A DNA stretch of 64,000 nt from Breviolum minutum Mf 1.05b.01 (GCA_000507305.1 DF241111.1:1-64000); one strand, 5' to 3'. Shown: positions 43,979 through 55,295, counted from the first letter of the stretch. Numbers and translations: made by a program. Notes: generated by a model not told the origin, from the letters alone.

Positions 43979-44056
43979 GAACATGGACACCCCAAATTCC
44001 CATAGTTGAAAATAAATTCTTGTTCCAAACCATCATGTTTTAGGGTCCGTGTTAGT
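43979..44056. repeat. degenerate family D element
   Basis: CGAACATGGACACC ... GGGTCCGTGTTAGTTCTCG. Confidence 0.5.
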
Positions 44057-44110
44057 TCTCGTGAGTCTAAAGTGCAAATTTCTACTGCAAATCCTAATTT
44101 TTTCATTCAG

Positions 44111-44180
44111 GATGGAACTGTTTCCCTAAGTTTCTTGGAAAAAAATCATAGGCGCTCCATGGCGCTCCTGAAATTTCTAG
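44111..44180 (+). CDS. exon with GC donor, region D
   Basis: DGTVSLSFLEKNHRRSMALL then KFL, after TTTCATTCAG; the donor is GCGAAA. It joins in phase to the exon at 44245 across a 64-bp intron. Confidence 0.6.
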
Positions 44181-44244
44181 GCGAAACACATCAAAAGGGG
44201 TGTAACTAACGGTGCAAACGCGCACAGGAGCGTTTCATTTGAAG

Positions 44245-44292
44245 CTTCCCCACCTGATGTGGTACCAAGATTCGAGGAGGCAAGGCTGCAGA
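44245..44292 (+). CDS. exon, region D
   Basis: Continues as ASPPDVVPRFEEARLQ (the first Ala codon is split). Ends near a GTTGAG donor. Confidence 0.6.
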
Positions 44293-44366
44293 GTTGAGAG
44301 CCTGGGAGTTGTTTGGGGATTTTTGTTGTTTGCCTTAACAAAAAGCGTGAAGGATGGATGTATCTA

Positions 44367-44499
44367 GGTGGTGTTTTTTGTTCAAATATGGATTATATGG
44401 ATGATGTTTACCCCGAAACTTGGGAAAATGATCCAACTTGACAAACGCGCATATTTTTTTTCAGATGGGTGATGGGTTGGTTAGTGAAAAACCACCACC
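44367..44499. mobile_element. family E element, TA-flanked
   Basis: TA-GGTGGTGTTTTTTG ... CATATTTTTTTTCAGATGGG ... AACCACCACC-TA. Confidence 0.8.
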
Positions 44500-45368
44500 T
44501 ATATAGGCTTTTTTAAGTTGGGTTTCTTAAAAGTTCAGGGGTTTCGGTGACCTACTTTGCCACCAAAAGCCTCAACGTTGGGTTTCCTGGTAGCCTCCCT
44601 GGTAGTCACTGGCATGCTGGATGTTTTGGTGGACCAACCAACCGGAGTTGTAGGGAGTTGTAGATAAGCACTACCCGGCCTTGTCAGTTTTTAGGTGATT
44701 TTTTTTAGATACCAAGTGCCAAGATGTGCCAATTACATCTTGAGTTGTGTGATATATGAGAAGAATCTTGAATTTGTTTGAGGTGATGTTCTATCTATCA
44801 TTTTTAAATGGGCCACTAAATATTATGTTTGGAAATATGTTTGAAGCTTTTTTCCCAATCATACACGCAAAATCCTAGGATCAATTGATGGAGGCTCATT
44901 CCGGGGTGATCTACTTGAAGATTGTCTTGTTCAAAATGGAAAAGTCCCGGTTTGGCACTTAAAGTAAAACGAACTAAGAAAAAATATCCAGAGAAGGGGA
45001 TTAATTTCAGGAATAATTTTGATTCTATTTAGCACTTAGAAGTTCCTACTTCACCGAAAGAAAGGGCCCATGGTTCTTCTTGTTTGCAATGTGCGTTTGC
45101 GTTTCTTTCACTGTTGCATCAGCGCCATGCAAGAGTCCATTAGAAAAAATCAGTTTCTCACCAATTAAGAGGGAATCAAGCTGAAGTGTGGGAAACAGTG
45201 TTGTTGATGAATGTCATGAAGATCAGAGGTGTTAACCTATATGGGTGAACCATAGAATAGAATATAGGTACCTTTGTTGAAGCGTCTCATTGCTGCAGGA
45301 GGTATGTATATTAGTGTTGTTGCGTACCATTTCGGTTGTTTTTTTTTCCATCTTCGGTGATTTTCCAG

Positions 45369-45462
45369 CAATGTGGTGAGGACAACAGAGATACAAAAGT
45401 GGCCAAAGACAGCAGCCGTTGTGCGGAGAACCTAAAGGCCTTAAGCTGGGAAACTGCAACAG
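45369..45462 (+). CDS. exon, region D
   Basis: QCGEDNRDTKVAKDSSRCAE then NLKALSWETAT between TTTTCCAG and a GTCAAG donor; the other frames are closed. Confidence 0.55.
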
Positions 45463-46515
45463 GTCAAGGTGTTGTCAATGTCATAAAAGGAAGATGCAAC
45501 CCTTGTAGAAGGGTGATGTGAGGTTGTGTTTCTACGGTTTTGGAAATCACACTAATTAGACTTGGATTTTGTTTTCTCTGTGTATCTACCTATCGAAATT
45601 AAAAGATACATCCGAAATTGCATCGAAATTGCATGGTGGAATGAGGTCCTATAGTTCCACCAATGGTTGGCACCACCAAAGAGGGAATCCCTTATACCGC
45701 CCCCCTTTGAGTTGAATTTTCAGAGATGTAACCCACTAAAAGTTGATTTTTGTTTGTCCCCCCAAAGCTAAGTTTTACCTTAGCATTTTACACGAAGTGC
45801 TTGGATGGTGTTTGACCCCGGGAACAAAACACCTTCTTCTTTCCATCAGAGCAGCTTCCCATAAAAAGTGGTGATCCGCAAACAAAGACAAGGTGATAAA
45901 TATCTAAAGATGTTCAGATCTTCATTGATATCTTCAGGGATATTAACCATATTCTTCAATGACAGACAACATGCCATTTTGAAAGCCTAGGATAATTTCA
46001 AACATCAGCCATGCTCCTCCAACCAAACATCCATGCCTCAACGATGGTCCGTTGCTGCAGGAGGGATCAACACAGGAGCGTCCTGTGCCCAGTTGGCCAT
46101 GGCCAGGGGAACTCAGTGATGTACAGTTAAACTTCTATGTGAAGAGTCCTCATGTTGGCGAAGCTTTACCGTGATATAGCTTTATAGCTTGACAACATTC
46201 TGAAAATAGATTCATCAGCTATGATTCAGGCTATGATGGTAAAAAGTCCTTGCAAAGACTTAAGTCGTGCTTGAATGACAGGGTCTAGGGTACTTGACAT
46301 ATCATTCGAGACCTATGATGCATTGATATCTTGGGATCAAGGACAAAAAACGCCCCGAAAACCTCAGATGATGTGACGTGACGTTCAGGGGAAAATGACG
46401 GGTTTTACGGGGTGGCAGTTTTTGTTACCCTCCCTGAAACTAAGAGCAAAAGCACTTGAGGGTTCCTCTGAACCAACCCCAGCGTTTCCTTTGCAATTCG
46501 TCAGTTTTAGGGAAG
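45463..46515. other. no supported gene
   Basis: About 1 kb of intron-like sequence; short frames only, none bounded by good splice sites. Confidence 0.6.
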
Positions 46516-46624
46516 GTACTCCCCTGAAAACTAACATGTCCACTGAAAATGAACGGTTGGAAGATGTATTCCCTACTGACATAGTACCTTTTTAGGGGTA
46601 CATGTTAGTTTTCAGGGGTGTAGA
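46516..46624. mobile_element. family D element, TA-flanked
   Basis: TA-CTCCCCTGAAAACTAACATG and CATGTTAGTTTTCAGGGGTG-TA are near-perfect mirror arms. Confidence 0.9.
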
Positions 46625-46884
46625 TAGGTACAAAAAACACACCCCCTCAAAAAGACTGGAAGTCTCCAAAAAGACCCAAAAAAAATGGTCCGTGGCTTGA
46701 GGTGAAATCTGAGGAATTCAGATATGCCATATGCAGATTCGCGTAGCAACTGATATGTAGATTTTATACACTATATATTTAGAGCTATCCAAATTAGATA
46801 ACAATGCTCCAAGGTATGTCAAAGATAATATGGCTGATATTCATGTAGAGATATTACTATTGGACTATGGTGACTATAGCTATC

Positions 46885-46995
46885 ATACTGTTGATGGAAG
46901 AAGTCGTGCACCAGTCGATATGGCAAATATCCAATTTTTTTCTGAGTGTTCTACATCCCAAGGGTGGTTGTTTGGGATTTCTGAACCATCAACAG
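46885..46995. mobile_element. family A element
   Basis: TA-CTGTTGATGGAAGAAGTC ... GATTTCTGAACCATCAACAG. The two arms come from different subfamilies (GGAAGAA versus GGTTCAG), suggesting recombination. Confidence 0.85.
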
Positions 46996-47011
46996 GTCAA
47001 AACGCCGTTTT

Positions 47012-47118
47012 AATACTGTTGATGGAAGAAATCCTGCACCACCTGCGATGGTTAAAACCCTATAAATAATGGGATAACCATCATCCTTGGTGGTGCAGGA
47101 TTTTGTCCATCAACAGTA
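47012..47118. mobile_element. family A element, TA-flanked
   Basis: TA-CTGTTGATGGAAGAAATCC ... GGATTTTGTCCATCAACAG-TA, only 16 bp after the preceding copy. Confidence 0.9.
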
Positions 47119-47724
47119 TTCAAACTGCGAGAGAAGAAAAGGGGCCCAATGCCTCCCCCTCCCGTCCCAGATGTCCCAGGGTAAGCCCCCGGTTCTTTGG
47201 AGCAGACAGTGATGATGAAGGCGTCGGTTCCGTGACATCCAGAGACCTGAATGAGTGACCCAAAACGAAATGAAAAAACGAGCAAAAAAAACAGGTTGTT
47301 TGGGTGAGAGTAGCAGGGTTGTACAACCGAGTTTTATGAGTTGTTGTTTTTTTGTATTTGTAATTATTGGGGATAATAATATACTTAGTTTTATGGTGAT
47401 TGATTTAGTATTATATATATTTCTAATGATCCAGTCATCGTATAAGGTCTATTTTTACTAGGGATCACTAGAGTTACATCCAGATGCCCACTCAATCCCC
47501 CCTACTTCTTCATAGATAGTTTTCATCGAGGTGTTTTTTTTTTCGATGGTTGCAATTTTTAGTTGTTGTCATACATTGACATCAAAAAATGACAACAAGT
47601 CCTCTCACACTGACTTTAGTAGGTTGGGACCAGCAGTAAGTTGGGGAAGATCACATTGACCACAATCGATCCGTTCCACTTTGTTGGCACATTTTTGCTG
47701 GACTTCTCCCCTCGACCTTGTCAG

Positions 47725-47829
47725 AAAACGACCAGGTGGCCCGAGCAATGCACCGGCCAAGACTCCTTCGGAGACGTTGCGTAGGCGGAGATGGAATCAA
47801 CGTCATAGTCAGTCAACAGGAGTCATACG
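47725..47829 (+). CDS. Arg-rich exon ending at an A-like element
   Basis: KRPGGPSNAPAKTPSETLRR then RRWNQRHSQSTGVI, after CCTTGTCAG. The donor GTTTGATGG is the left end of a family A-like element. Confidence 0.6.
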
Positions 47830-47945
47830 GTTTGATGGAAGAAATCTGGCGAAGCGACAAAAAAAAACCGTAGGTTTTACCGGTTTACCTCATTCTTTAC
47901 GTGGTTTCATTCAAATCCTTTCGGTGCTTCGCCAGATTTGTGAAC
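47830..47945. mobile_element. divergent family A element at a splice donor
   Basis: GTTTGATGGAAGAAATCTGG with the arm ATCTGGCGAAGCG mirrored by GCTTCGCCAGAT. It begins exactly at the proposed donor. A branch-like TACTAAC and acceptor CTTCCCAG follow at 47957-47971. Confidence 0.65.
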
Positions 47946-48132
47946 TCTCAACATGTACTAACGCTTCCCAGAAACGAACTTGGAAGATGACTTGGATTTA
48001 TTGTGTTTTTTCATTGGATGGGATATAAATATGTTATGTTTAAAGCTCAGGGATCTCAACCCTAAACGATTCACTTGCCACGATGGCATCCTATAGGCAC
48101 CTCAAGCTATAATATGAACGGACCCCATATAT

Positions 48133-48249
48133 AACCCCGAAAACTAACGGCTGGAACCTGAAACAGGAAAACCGAATAAGAGAAGAGAGACATCTATTTT
48201 TAACCACTAATCTTCTGGGGTTCCAGCCGTTAGTATTCTGGGGTGTGTG
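48133..48249. mobile_element. family D element
   Basis: CCCCGAAAACTAACGGCTGG and CCAGCCGTTAGTATTCTGGGG without its last base are mirror arms. Confidence 0.8.
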
Positions 48250-48546
48250 TCTTTGGGCATAGGTGAAGTCCCAGCCCCATCAGGTGGACGTAGCTCTCAT
48301 GATGAACGGTGCAGTTTCGGAAACATCCAAAAGTGGCTCTGTGATGAACTGTTTCTCTAGATGGTGCTTGATAAAACGACATGATTCTTTAAAAAGAATG
48401 CACACTGAAAATTGGAGATGATGTTCAAGCATTTTGACATGTTTAAAAACTGGGGTCAGTTCAACATTCACTTAGGTTTTACCATTCTGTTGTACTTGTG
48501 AGGTTTGTCAGGCATGTCACTCATGTCGCTGACGACAAGGATCCCA

Positions 48547-48605
48547 TACTATCCATGGGACGAACGGTATGATCCATGGATGGTTGAATTTTATGGGTTT
48601 TCACG
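48547..48605. repeat. family F fragment
   Basis: ATCCATGGGACGAACGGTAT and ATCCATGGATGGTTGAATTT, shared with 34687 and 11305. Confidence 0.55.
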
Positions 48606-48606
48606 T

Positions 48607-48758
48607 GAGCAATGAAAAAACCCTGGTTGTTTGCGGTATATAGGGGATTATACTAGCCAATTATATAGTGATTATATTTAAAAGAAATTGTAAGGATCCC
48701 TATCAACCAACCAGTATAATGGAAAGTAGGTTGTTTTGTTTTTTTTCGTGGCTCATGT
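48607..48758. mobile_element. family C element, long form
   Basis: GAGCAATGAAAAAACCCTGG through ATCAACCAACCAGTATAATG, continuing into AATGGAAAGTAGG and TTTTTTTTCGTGGCTCA, an extension shared with 55011-55192. Confidence 0.75.
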
Positions 48759-49080
48759 AGGTAAATGTTCACCAGTTTTATGGATCCGAATGTTTATAGG
48801 TTTTCTCAAGCCATTGCTTTCGGTGTCTATCAACTTCTTTGTCCATGTTTGTCCACCATGTGAATCTTAGAATCTACCTCAACCATATTCACACGACCAT
48901 CGAATCCTATAATATATATATATACATAAACAGTTTGAACGCATCCAATACGATGACATTTGTTGATTCTTTTTCCACATTTAGTTTGGGAGGGGTCATT
49001 TCAAGTGTGGTGCAGAATGGAAAAACAACACCAAATCAGAGGTGGAAAGTCTTCACTCCCATCTCCATCTCCCCTTACAG

Positions 49081-49123
49081 GCTAATGGAGCTGCAAAGGA
49101 GCGGACATTTGGCATTTTCATTG
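49081..49123 (+). CDS. probable N-terminal exon, sugar porter
   Basis: ANGAAKERTFGIFI after a long pyrimidine tract (CTCCATCTCCCCTTACAG), donor GTCGAA. The split Gly codon fits the exon at 50176. Confidence 0.5.
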
Positions 49124-50175
49124 GTCGAAGTTGAAGACGATGAGTGCAATCCCTTGAAGGATTGATTTTTTATTTTCCCACCTGATATCCCACGACTGTA
49201 TTTTTGTTTGATTAAATTTGTTGAGGTTTTAAAAGCCTACCAACTCAGTTGAACATGTATGACTTTACTGAGAAACAAAGTAGCAAGTCGTGGTGTTATT
49301 TTTTGAATCAAGTAACTATAGGAGTCAGCTCAAGGCGTCACAAAAAATGATTGGGATTTCCAAGATTCAGTCCATCATATCCATCTACAATTCTTTTTCC
49401 AGGGCGAACAGAACATAATGATGTCACCCTTAGTTCATTGTAAATGTTGGTTGATATCATGTGTTTTTTGTTTTCATGTTCCCTTTCTGTTTTATCTTTC
49501 TATGACTAGCTTCCATTTTTTAGATGCATTGACAGGTTGGTACACTTGAAATATCTTGAAATGCTGCTGGACGTTGGCCCCCCCCTTTAAAAAAAAAACA
49601 GGCGACCTGTTTGATGAGTTTTCCCGTTGGCCAGGACACTTCCAACGTGTGATGCTTAAACCGGGATGCAGTTCAAACCCAGGTGGTTTAAGTGGTTAAG
49701 TGTGTTAGTTCAGGTATTCTTGGGATGAGGAGGATGCATTTTGCAATGATCTTAACTAAGGCATTAACACAATCTCTTGAAAATGATCAAAAACTGAGTA
49801 ACCTTATCAAATGCAATGACCCTATGATGTCTTATGTTGATCAAGTCTTATGATTGGTTTCAGTTGAATCAGATGTTTAGCCCTTCTAGATGAGCTTAGC
49901 TTATAAACCCTTCCATGATTAACCAGGAGACCACTACACGTTGGACTTTCAGCCAGAACTCCCAACCAGGGCTTGAAAAAAAGGGGATTCCCATTTTGGA
50001 AGAATTCAAGTGACATCCAGGATGAAGTTGCCAAGGGGTTGGTTGTTTAGGATTCCATTGTAACACATCAATTTTGCAAGTTGCTTTCCTTTCAGCTTGC
50101 CTTTTTTTGTTGTTTGTGCCACTCTAATTCACCAACAAAGTCGGATGTTTGAAGATTCGTTAGATGCAGTGGCAG

Positions 50176-50292
50176 GAAGATACGCCAACAAGTTCTTTGT
50201 TCCCACGACCCCCCTGGAGCTTCGATTCGCCATGGGGCATTGCATGGTGCTGTGCGCTGCCACTCTTTCGTCCTTGGGTGCCTTTCTGTTCG
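50176..50292 (+). CDS. sugar porter exon: helix 1
   Basis: RYANKFFVPTTPLELRFAMG, then MVLCAATLSSLGAFLFG, typical of helix 1 with its LFG end. Ends at a GTGTCT donor. In-frame Met codons at 50145 and 50097 could be an alternative start if the upstream exon is not used. Confidence 0.85.
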
Positions 50293-50582
50293 GTGTCTTG
50301 GCAAGCAGATTTCCACTGGAAAACTTTACAAAGAATAGTTTCCCACCATCCAGTTATGGATATTTTGGGATGCTCAACCCTACCCGTAGGAGGCTTTCAT
50401 GACCCTTGACTTCAAGTTGCGGTCGCGTCATTCCAACAGGTAGCATCCACAACCAACTTGGAAAGCACCCTTAAACCCGAATCAAATCCTCACAAGTCAC
50501 CTGATATTTTGAAAACTGGCATTCCGAATGGAGGAGGAGGAGGAGGAGTGAGTGAAATTCTTTCAACCCGCTTGTTGTTGAG

Positions 50583-50715
50583 GCTTGGATATCGGTTATA
50601 TCGCGCCCATCTTAGAATGCTGGTCTTTCAAGCGTGACGTCGCGCATCTGACCAACAGCTCCCAAGAGATAGGCAGCGTCACGGCCGGCTTCATTGCCAC
50701 TCGGTTCTGGCAGAG
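50583..50715 (+). CDS. sugar porter exon: after helix 1 to helix 2
   Basis: LDIGYIAPILECWSFKRDVA then QEIGSVTAGFI, matching the LFGYDxG continuation and the start of helix 2. The split Gly codon with the previous exon makes the LFG-LDIG junction exact. The 3' end is unsure: GT donor at 50716 or GC donor at 50696. Confidence 0.8.
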
Positions 50716-52506
50716 GTTGTGGGGGGGTGCCCGAAAGCTACCCGTGGGTTTGGAAGGGCCCAGTGGTTGTTTTTGGTGTATGTATACCGGGGTTGGGTTG
50801 TACCGGGTCATGTTTTGAATTGGACGCATTTTAATTTTGGATAGCATTGATTGATATGTACTAGCATCATTATCATTTAGGTATCCCATTCTTTTGGAAT
50901 GATTTTAATGCAAAACCATAATATCAATATATCATGACCTTTATTTGTTTTAGTGCAGCTGCAGCTAAGGGGTCTGTTCTTTTTTTGTTTTTCCAGTAGA
51001 CACCATACCTTAACATCCTTAACCTTCCTCTAGACGACCCTCCAGGATTTTTTTCAGTGAAAACCCCCCAGCTCCAAGGTGAGTATTTTTTCCTTGGGAT
51101 GTATTGGTGCTTCCTTTCCGTTGGTGAGTCCCTTTGGAAAAAAATCCAGATATTTTTTGTGGGTTTGGAAAGATTAGGGTGGACTTGATGGAGAACCTTT
51201 CTGAATTTGGAAAGATAATTTTGGGATATGGTCAAGTGGATGGGTGTTTTTTTTTGAGAAGATATGTTTTTGATATGTCTTTAATGACTTAGATATTGTC
51301 TGCAATTGTATATAGTAGTCTCTTAGACTATCTTAAAAGATAGTCCAAGAGATTGGATATAGCAACATCCATGGGCAAGTGTTGTTTTTGTCTAATTACA
51401 GATTTGGCTCTCCAACCTTGATACCTTGCAGTGATCAAAAGATTGTCTGAATCAATGATCTATTGTAAATTTATCTTTTTCAGTGCTTGATCCACCCATT
51501 GGATCCCATTGGAAACGCGGTGATTTTCACATACCACCTTGCGCATATATCTGCAAGACTTCTGGATCAGCTCATGACTCGCAGGCCCTTCATTCATCAA
51601 CCACCTAAGGTGTTCTCATGCTAAGATGTTACTTTTTGACAGCTGATTTCTAAATGTAGACACTTCTTTCTCGCTTCCTTGCGGCCTGACATCACCGACA
51701 CCAAATCGGATTTGGCTCTGGCTAACTTGTCTTAACTTGACGTAAGACAAGATTAATTACATTTGAAACTGTTCCTCATTGAGCTCAGCGAATGCCTGCG
51801 CCCAGGGCAAGGTCGGATTTCCCATGCCGATTCGCAAACCTGAACTGGGAGAACCATATTTAGGGGGCCCATCAAACCACATCACACAATGTGGACATTC
51901 GGGGGCCCACCCAAAGTCCTAAGCAAGATCCCACCAACCTTCAAATACTCGAGGATGTTGCATGGGCAATTCCTCAAACCATCCTGAAGTTGGTTTTGTG
52001 TTGTTGCGGTGGCATTGCGTGTTGCCTAAGGTACTGATTTTCTAGATTCCTGGGGCCGAAAAGACTCCATCATGCTTCTTGGTGCTGTTATGGCATGATG
52101 GCCTTATGGCTCAATGGCCTCATGTTGTTGGTGTGGGGCCCTTGGATGTTGCCATGCACTAGTAGTGCCAGTGAAACATATATACACATTATATACACAT
52201 CATATACATCATTATGTCGATACGGTTCGAAGATGTGTTAACGTCTAAATCGCGAGTTTGGTTGGAATTTGTTGATATGTGTCAGCATCTCGCAGAGCAT
52301 CGCAAAAAGAAAAGGTATGATCAGAGATCGATGTTGTTAAGTCATCACCACCACCACCACCAATAACCACCACCAGCAACAACAAGAAGAAGAAGAAGAA
52401 GAACAACAACAACAACCACAACCTCCCAGTGGTGTGTGTTAGCACTCCACAAACACCGATCCAAGGCTTGGAAGTTTGGTTTTCCTTCTGGGATGTTGGA
52501 TCCAAG
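50716..52506. other. long intron, no supported exon
   Basis: No clear element copy or exon was recognised. The missing part of helix 2 and the first GRR motif should lie here or up to 53213. Confidence 0.5.
52341..52427. repeat. compound CAC/CAA/GAA microsatellite
   Basis: (CAC)n, (CAA)n, (GAA)n and (CAA)n blocks; the 146-residue minus-strand frame over it is an artefact. Confidence 0.9.
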
Positions 52507-52553
52507 CACGTGCCTCGTTGGGGGCGGGTGGCCGGTCCGCTTGCCGACAAGTC
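52507..52553 (+). CDS. weak candidate exon: helix 2 end
   Basis: HVPRWGRVAGPLADKS to a GTAGGA donor. VAGPLADKS resembles the sugar porter segment just before the first GRR motif, but the acceptor (ATCCAAG) is poor and the residues before it do not fit a helix. Confidence 0.3.
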
Positions 52554-53093
52554 GTAGGATGTTGGGATGGGATTGGATGGTTACGGTTGAGCCACAAAAG
52601 ACAGAGAAAAACACACCAAAAAAAGACGGGCTATATAAATTGATAGTAGGTAAGGGAATTGAATATAGCTTTAAGGGGTGATTTTTGTTCGACAAAAAAA
52701 ATGGGGTGGGGTGAAAATGCTTATGATTTGTTTCCATGATTTGCCTGGAATGGGGAGTTTTGGTTCTGGGTGCACGTGACCTCATGGTGTCAAACTGACA
52801 CGGAGATTGTTGTATCCAAAGGGTAAGGTATTTCTATCAAAGAGAACATATCTCATGGTGTCGGTGTGTTCTTATGTTTTGCTTTGAGGACTGTCACAGT
52901 TGTTCGTCCCAACAAACCTAGCAGTTTGCCCCTAAAGAAGGACTTGGGATATGCATCCAAAAGGATGGTTATTTTTCAACAACGCACTCCGGACTGTACT
53001 GCATGTGCAAATATCGGAAAGCCGTTTTCCAGCTTTTTCCAACCATTTATGTGCCAGCAGCTATCATGTTCACTTGAAAGGGTGCAATTTTAT

Positions 53094-53206
53094 TGCCTTG
53101 AAAACTAACCTACAGTAGAATCCCATCCTTAGGGCATGTTTGATGATGATCTTCCTTTTCCCAAGGTGGGATATGTTATCTATATAATCCCGGGGAGGTT
53201 ATTTCT
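53094..53206. repeat. family D element just upstream of an acceptor
   Basis: CTTGAAAACTAACCTACAGT ... CCCAAGGTGGGATATGTTAT ... GGGGAGG-TTA. It ends 8 bp before the exon at 53214. Confidence 0.7.
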
Positions 53207-53213
53207 CTGCCAG

Positions 53214-53346
53214 GTGCAATGTCAATTGCCTGGATGTGTTTGGGACGTTTGATTTCGGGCTGCGCCGTGGGTTTGCTGAGCACCGTGGTTGCCTTATACC
53301 AAAGCGAAGTGGCACCCGCACACATGCGTGGTGGGCTCACCTCATT
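53214..53346 (+). CDS. sugar porter exon: helices 3-4 and loop
   Basis: AMSIAWMCLGRLISGCAVGL, then VALYQSEVAPAHMRGGLTS, matching the family's GRLxxG and PxxxRG motifs. Ending at GTATCT (53347) gives the family-like junction LTSLYQFMITAGIL; a GTGTAT donor at 53375 is an alternative. Confidence 0.93.
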
Positions 53347-53958
53347 GTATCTTGCTGGAGAGTGGAATTTTCGGGTGTATATGACAAGGATGTTTAAATT
53401 ACCTTGTTTGGGGGGATCAAACAATGCATATGTTGATTTCTCCTTAATAGTTTGGGTTGGCAATATAATGAGCCCTGTATCAAACTTGAGTATGATTGAT
53501 ATTTTGTGAGGGGCAACAAAAAAATTGATGACTTTGACAATATCATGGGATGAGGGCATGCTGAAAGTGTGAAATGGATGGTTGAAACAACAACTGTAGT
53601 AGGGAAGCGACTTGAAGGGAGTTTTAAAGCATTCGCAAGTCTTTTGAAAGCTCAAAACCCATGGCAAAAAAAACAGTGTCATGTTTTTTGTATTTTCCAC
53701 GGGCGACATGACGGCCGCGGACCAAGAGCTAAGAATCTCTAATAACATCTCCCAAAAAGATAGTAAACTCTTAGATTATATGAGTTAGTTTTTGGAGAGA
53801 TGTTAGTGTAATTCATAACTCCAGACTACCAACTCTTCACAGACGAAGAACTAAACTCCCTCCCATATCAGAAAAGAAGTTTGATTGCGTTTGGATCCAC
53901 ACGGATTTTTGTTTAGCCATTTTTTGTTGTTGAAGTCATGATGCGTGTTTTTTTTCAG

Positions 53959-54011
53959 TTGCTGCTTGGGATGGCGGTAGGGGTATCAACTACCCTGGTA
54001 GCCGACCAAAG
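53959..54011 (+). CDS. possible alternative exon extension, sugar porter
   Basis: After a stronger acceptor (TTTTTTTTCAG) the frame LLLGMAVGVSTTLVADQ runs into the exon at 54012. Using it with the donor at 53375 stays in phase and adds about 28 residues not usual in the family. It resembles part of the exon at 53214 (G-AVG, T, VA, Q). Confidence 0.35.
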
Positions 54012-54111
54012 GTATCAATTTATGATCACTGCGGGAATCCTGGCGGCAGCTGCTGCTGATATCTTGTTGGTAGAACTGGAAGATGGATGGAGGTATGCGA
54101 TTTGCTTGCAG
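54012..54111 (+). CDS. sugar porter exon with GC donor: helix 5
   Basis: YQFMITAGILAAAAADILLV then ELEDGWRYAICLQ, the expected helix 5 and GWR motif. The frame is completed only by a GC donor (GCAAGG at 54112) joining CAG to GTG at 55929. Confidence 0.93.
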
Positions 54112-54824
54112 GCAAGGAAAACTGCTAGAGATTCGGTTAGAAGGGTGTTTAGGATGCAAAGTTGTTATTAACAACGTAAGATCACAAAACAATTCTACAG
54201 TAGATATAACAGGTATAAAACAGTATGATTCGCAGATGTGACCAGGATGCAAATAAGCCCCATCGATGTGTTTGGAGTCTTTGTTTGACCTTAAATTGAT
54301 TATCCGTGTTGATGGTTTATGACATCGGAAACTGATTCCTTCAGGTCTGAAGCATTCTCGGATTTGTTGAAGGTGCTGTTTTGCGGAATATTCTCTGAAA
54401 TCACCATTAAGTCGCCATTTGTGGAATATGGGTTGATTTTTTTTCCAAACATGTGTTTCAAATTGTGTTTAACGGTGTATACGGTATAAGTTATAAGATT
54501 TATAAGAGTAACTATAACGAGACATAATAAATACCACCACCAGCTATACCGATCATAGGTTGATATGTTATGGTGATAAGAGTAATACCAATATAAACTG
54601 GTGGTTACAAGACTTGATTCATGATTTAAGGTCCACCACGAAAAGGGATGATACCTCCACCTTGAAAGCAGAAGGGATCACTTCAAGTGATATGTATATA
54701 TAATGATTAATGCGCAGAAGGAGCCAAAGATACAAGCTTAATCTACTGGTAGAATTGTAGACTTTTTTGTATCAGGATGTTTCAAAGTATCAGAAAATCC
54801 TATCAACGATGCACAGGTGGTGTT

Positions 54825-54937
54825 TTTTCAGAGTTGTTTGCGTGGCATGTTTACCCTGAAAAAACGAGGGAAGATGAAGCTATTGAATGACTACAGCATA
54901 TGTTTCAAATGGGTTGGGTAAACACAAAAACCACCTG
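54825..54937. repeat. divergent family E element
   Basis: AGGTGGTGTTTTTTCAG ... TTTCAAATGGGTTGGGTAAA ... ACCACCT. Confidence 0.6.
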
Positions 54938-55010
54938 GTCATCAATGATTATATGTTTCGCTTCGGCAAGGGAGGGAGCTTTTGGGATGATGGTTGAATT
55001 TCTACCCAAA

Positions 55011-55192
55011 TGAGCAATGAAAAAAATGGGTCCTGGTTATTTAGAGTTATAGGGGATGAAAAACTACCCAGGTATATAGGGATTATTTCATAAACCATGA
55101 AATAAGGATCCAGGATCCCGTCATTAAACCGCCAGGATTCAATGGAAAGTAAGGCCTTTTGTTGTTTTTTTTCGTGCCTCAAATGAGCAATG
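55011..55192. mobile_element. family C element, long form
   Basis: TGAGCAATGAAAAAAATGGG ... TTTCATAAACCATGAAATAA ... CATTAAACCGCCAGG, then the AATGGAAAGTAAGG extension; a second GAGCAATGAAAAAAGGG follows at about 55185. Confidence 0.8.
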
Positions 55193-55295
55193 AAAAAAGG
55201 GCTGGCCGTTGTTATTGACAGCCAAGGTCACCCCAAAATGGTGGTTCAGCAAGGGAATTCCCCCAAAATCCCCTTTACCTAGGAATTGTAGTTGT

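Larger units (their letters stand above)
41772..47829 (+). other. region D: exons with one membrane-like segment
   Basis: Nine exons on +. The first five (41772-43788) join with compatible phases: an acidic then Ser/Arg-rich segment, a strongly hydrophobic segment, a globular segment, an Ala/Gly-rich low-complexity segment and a short globular part. The protein is not recognised; one membrane pass is plausible. Exons at 44111 and 44245 form a second consistent pair. Whether 45369 and 47725 belong to the same gene is unclear. Confidence 0.45.

Noticed and set aside
53176..53748. 190-residue minus-strand open frame
   Set aside because: It lies antisense to the well-supported helix 4 exon of the sugar porter and shows no family features.
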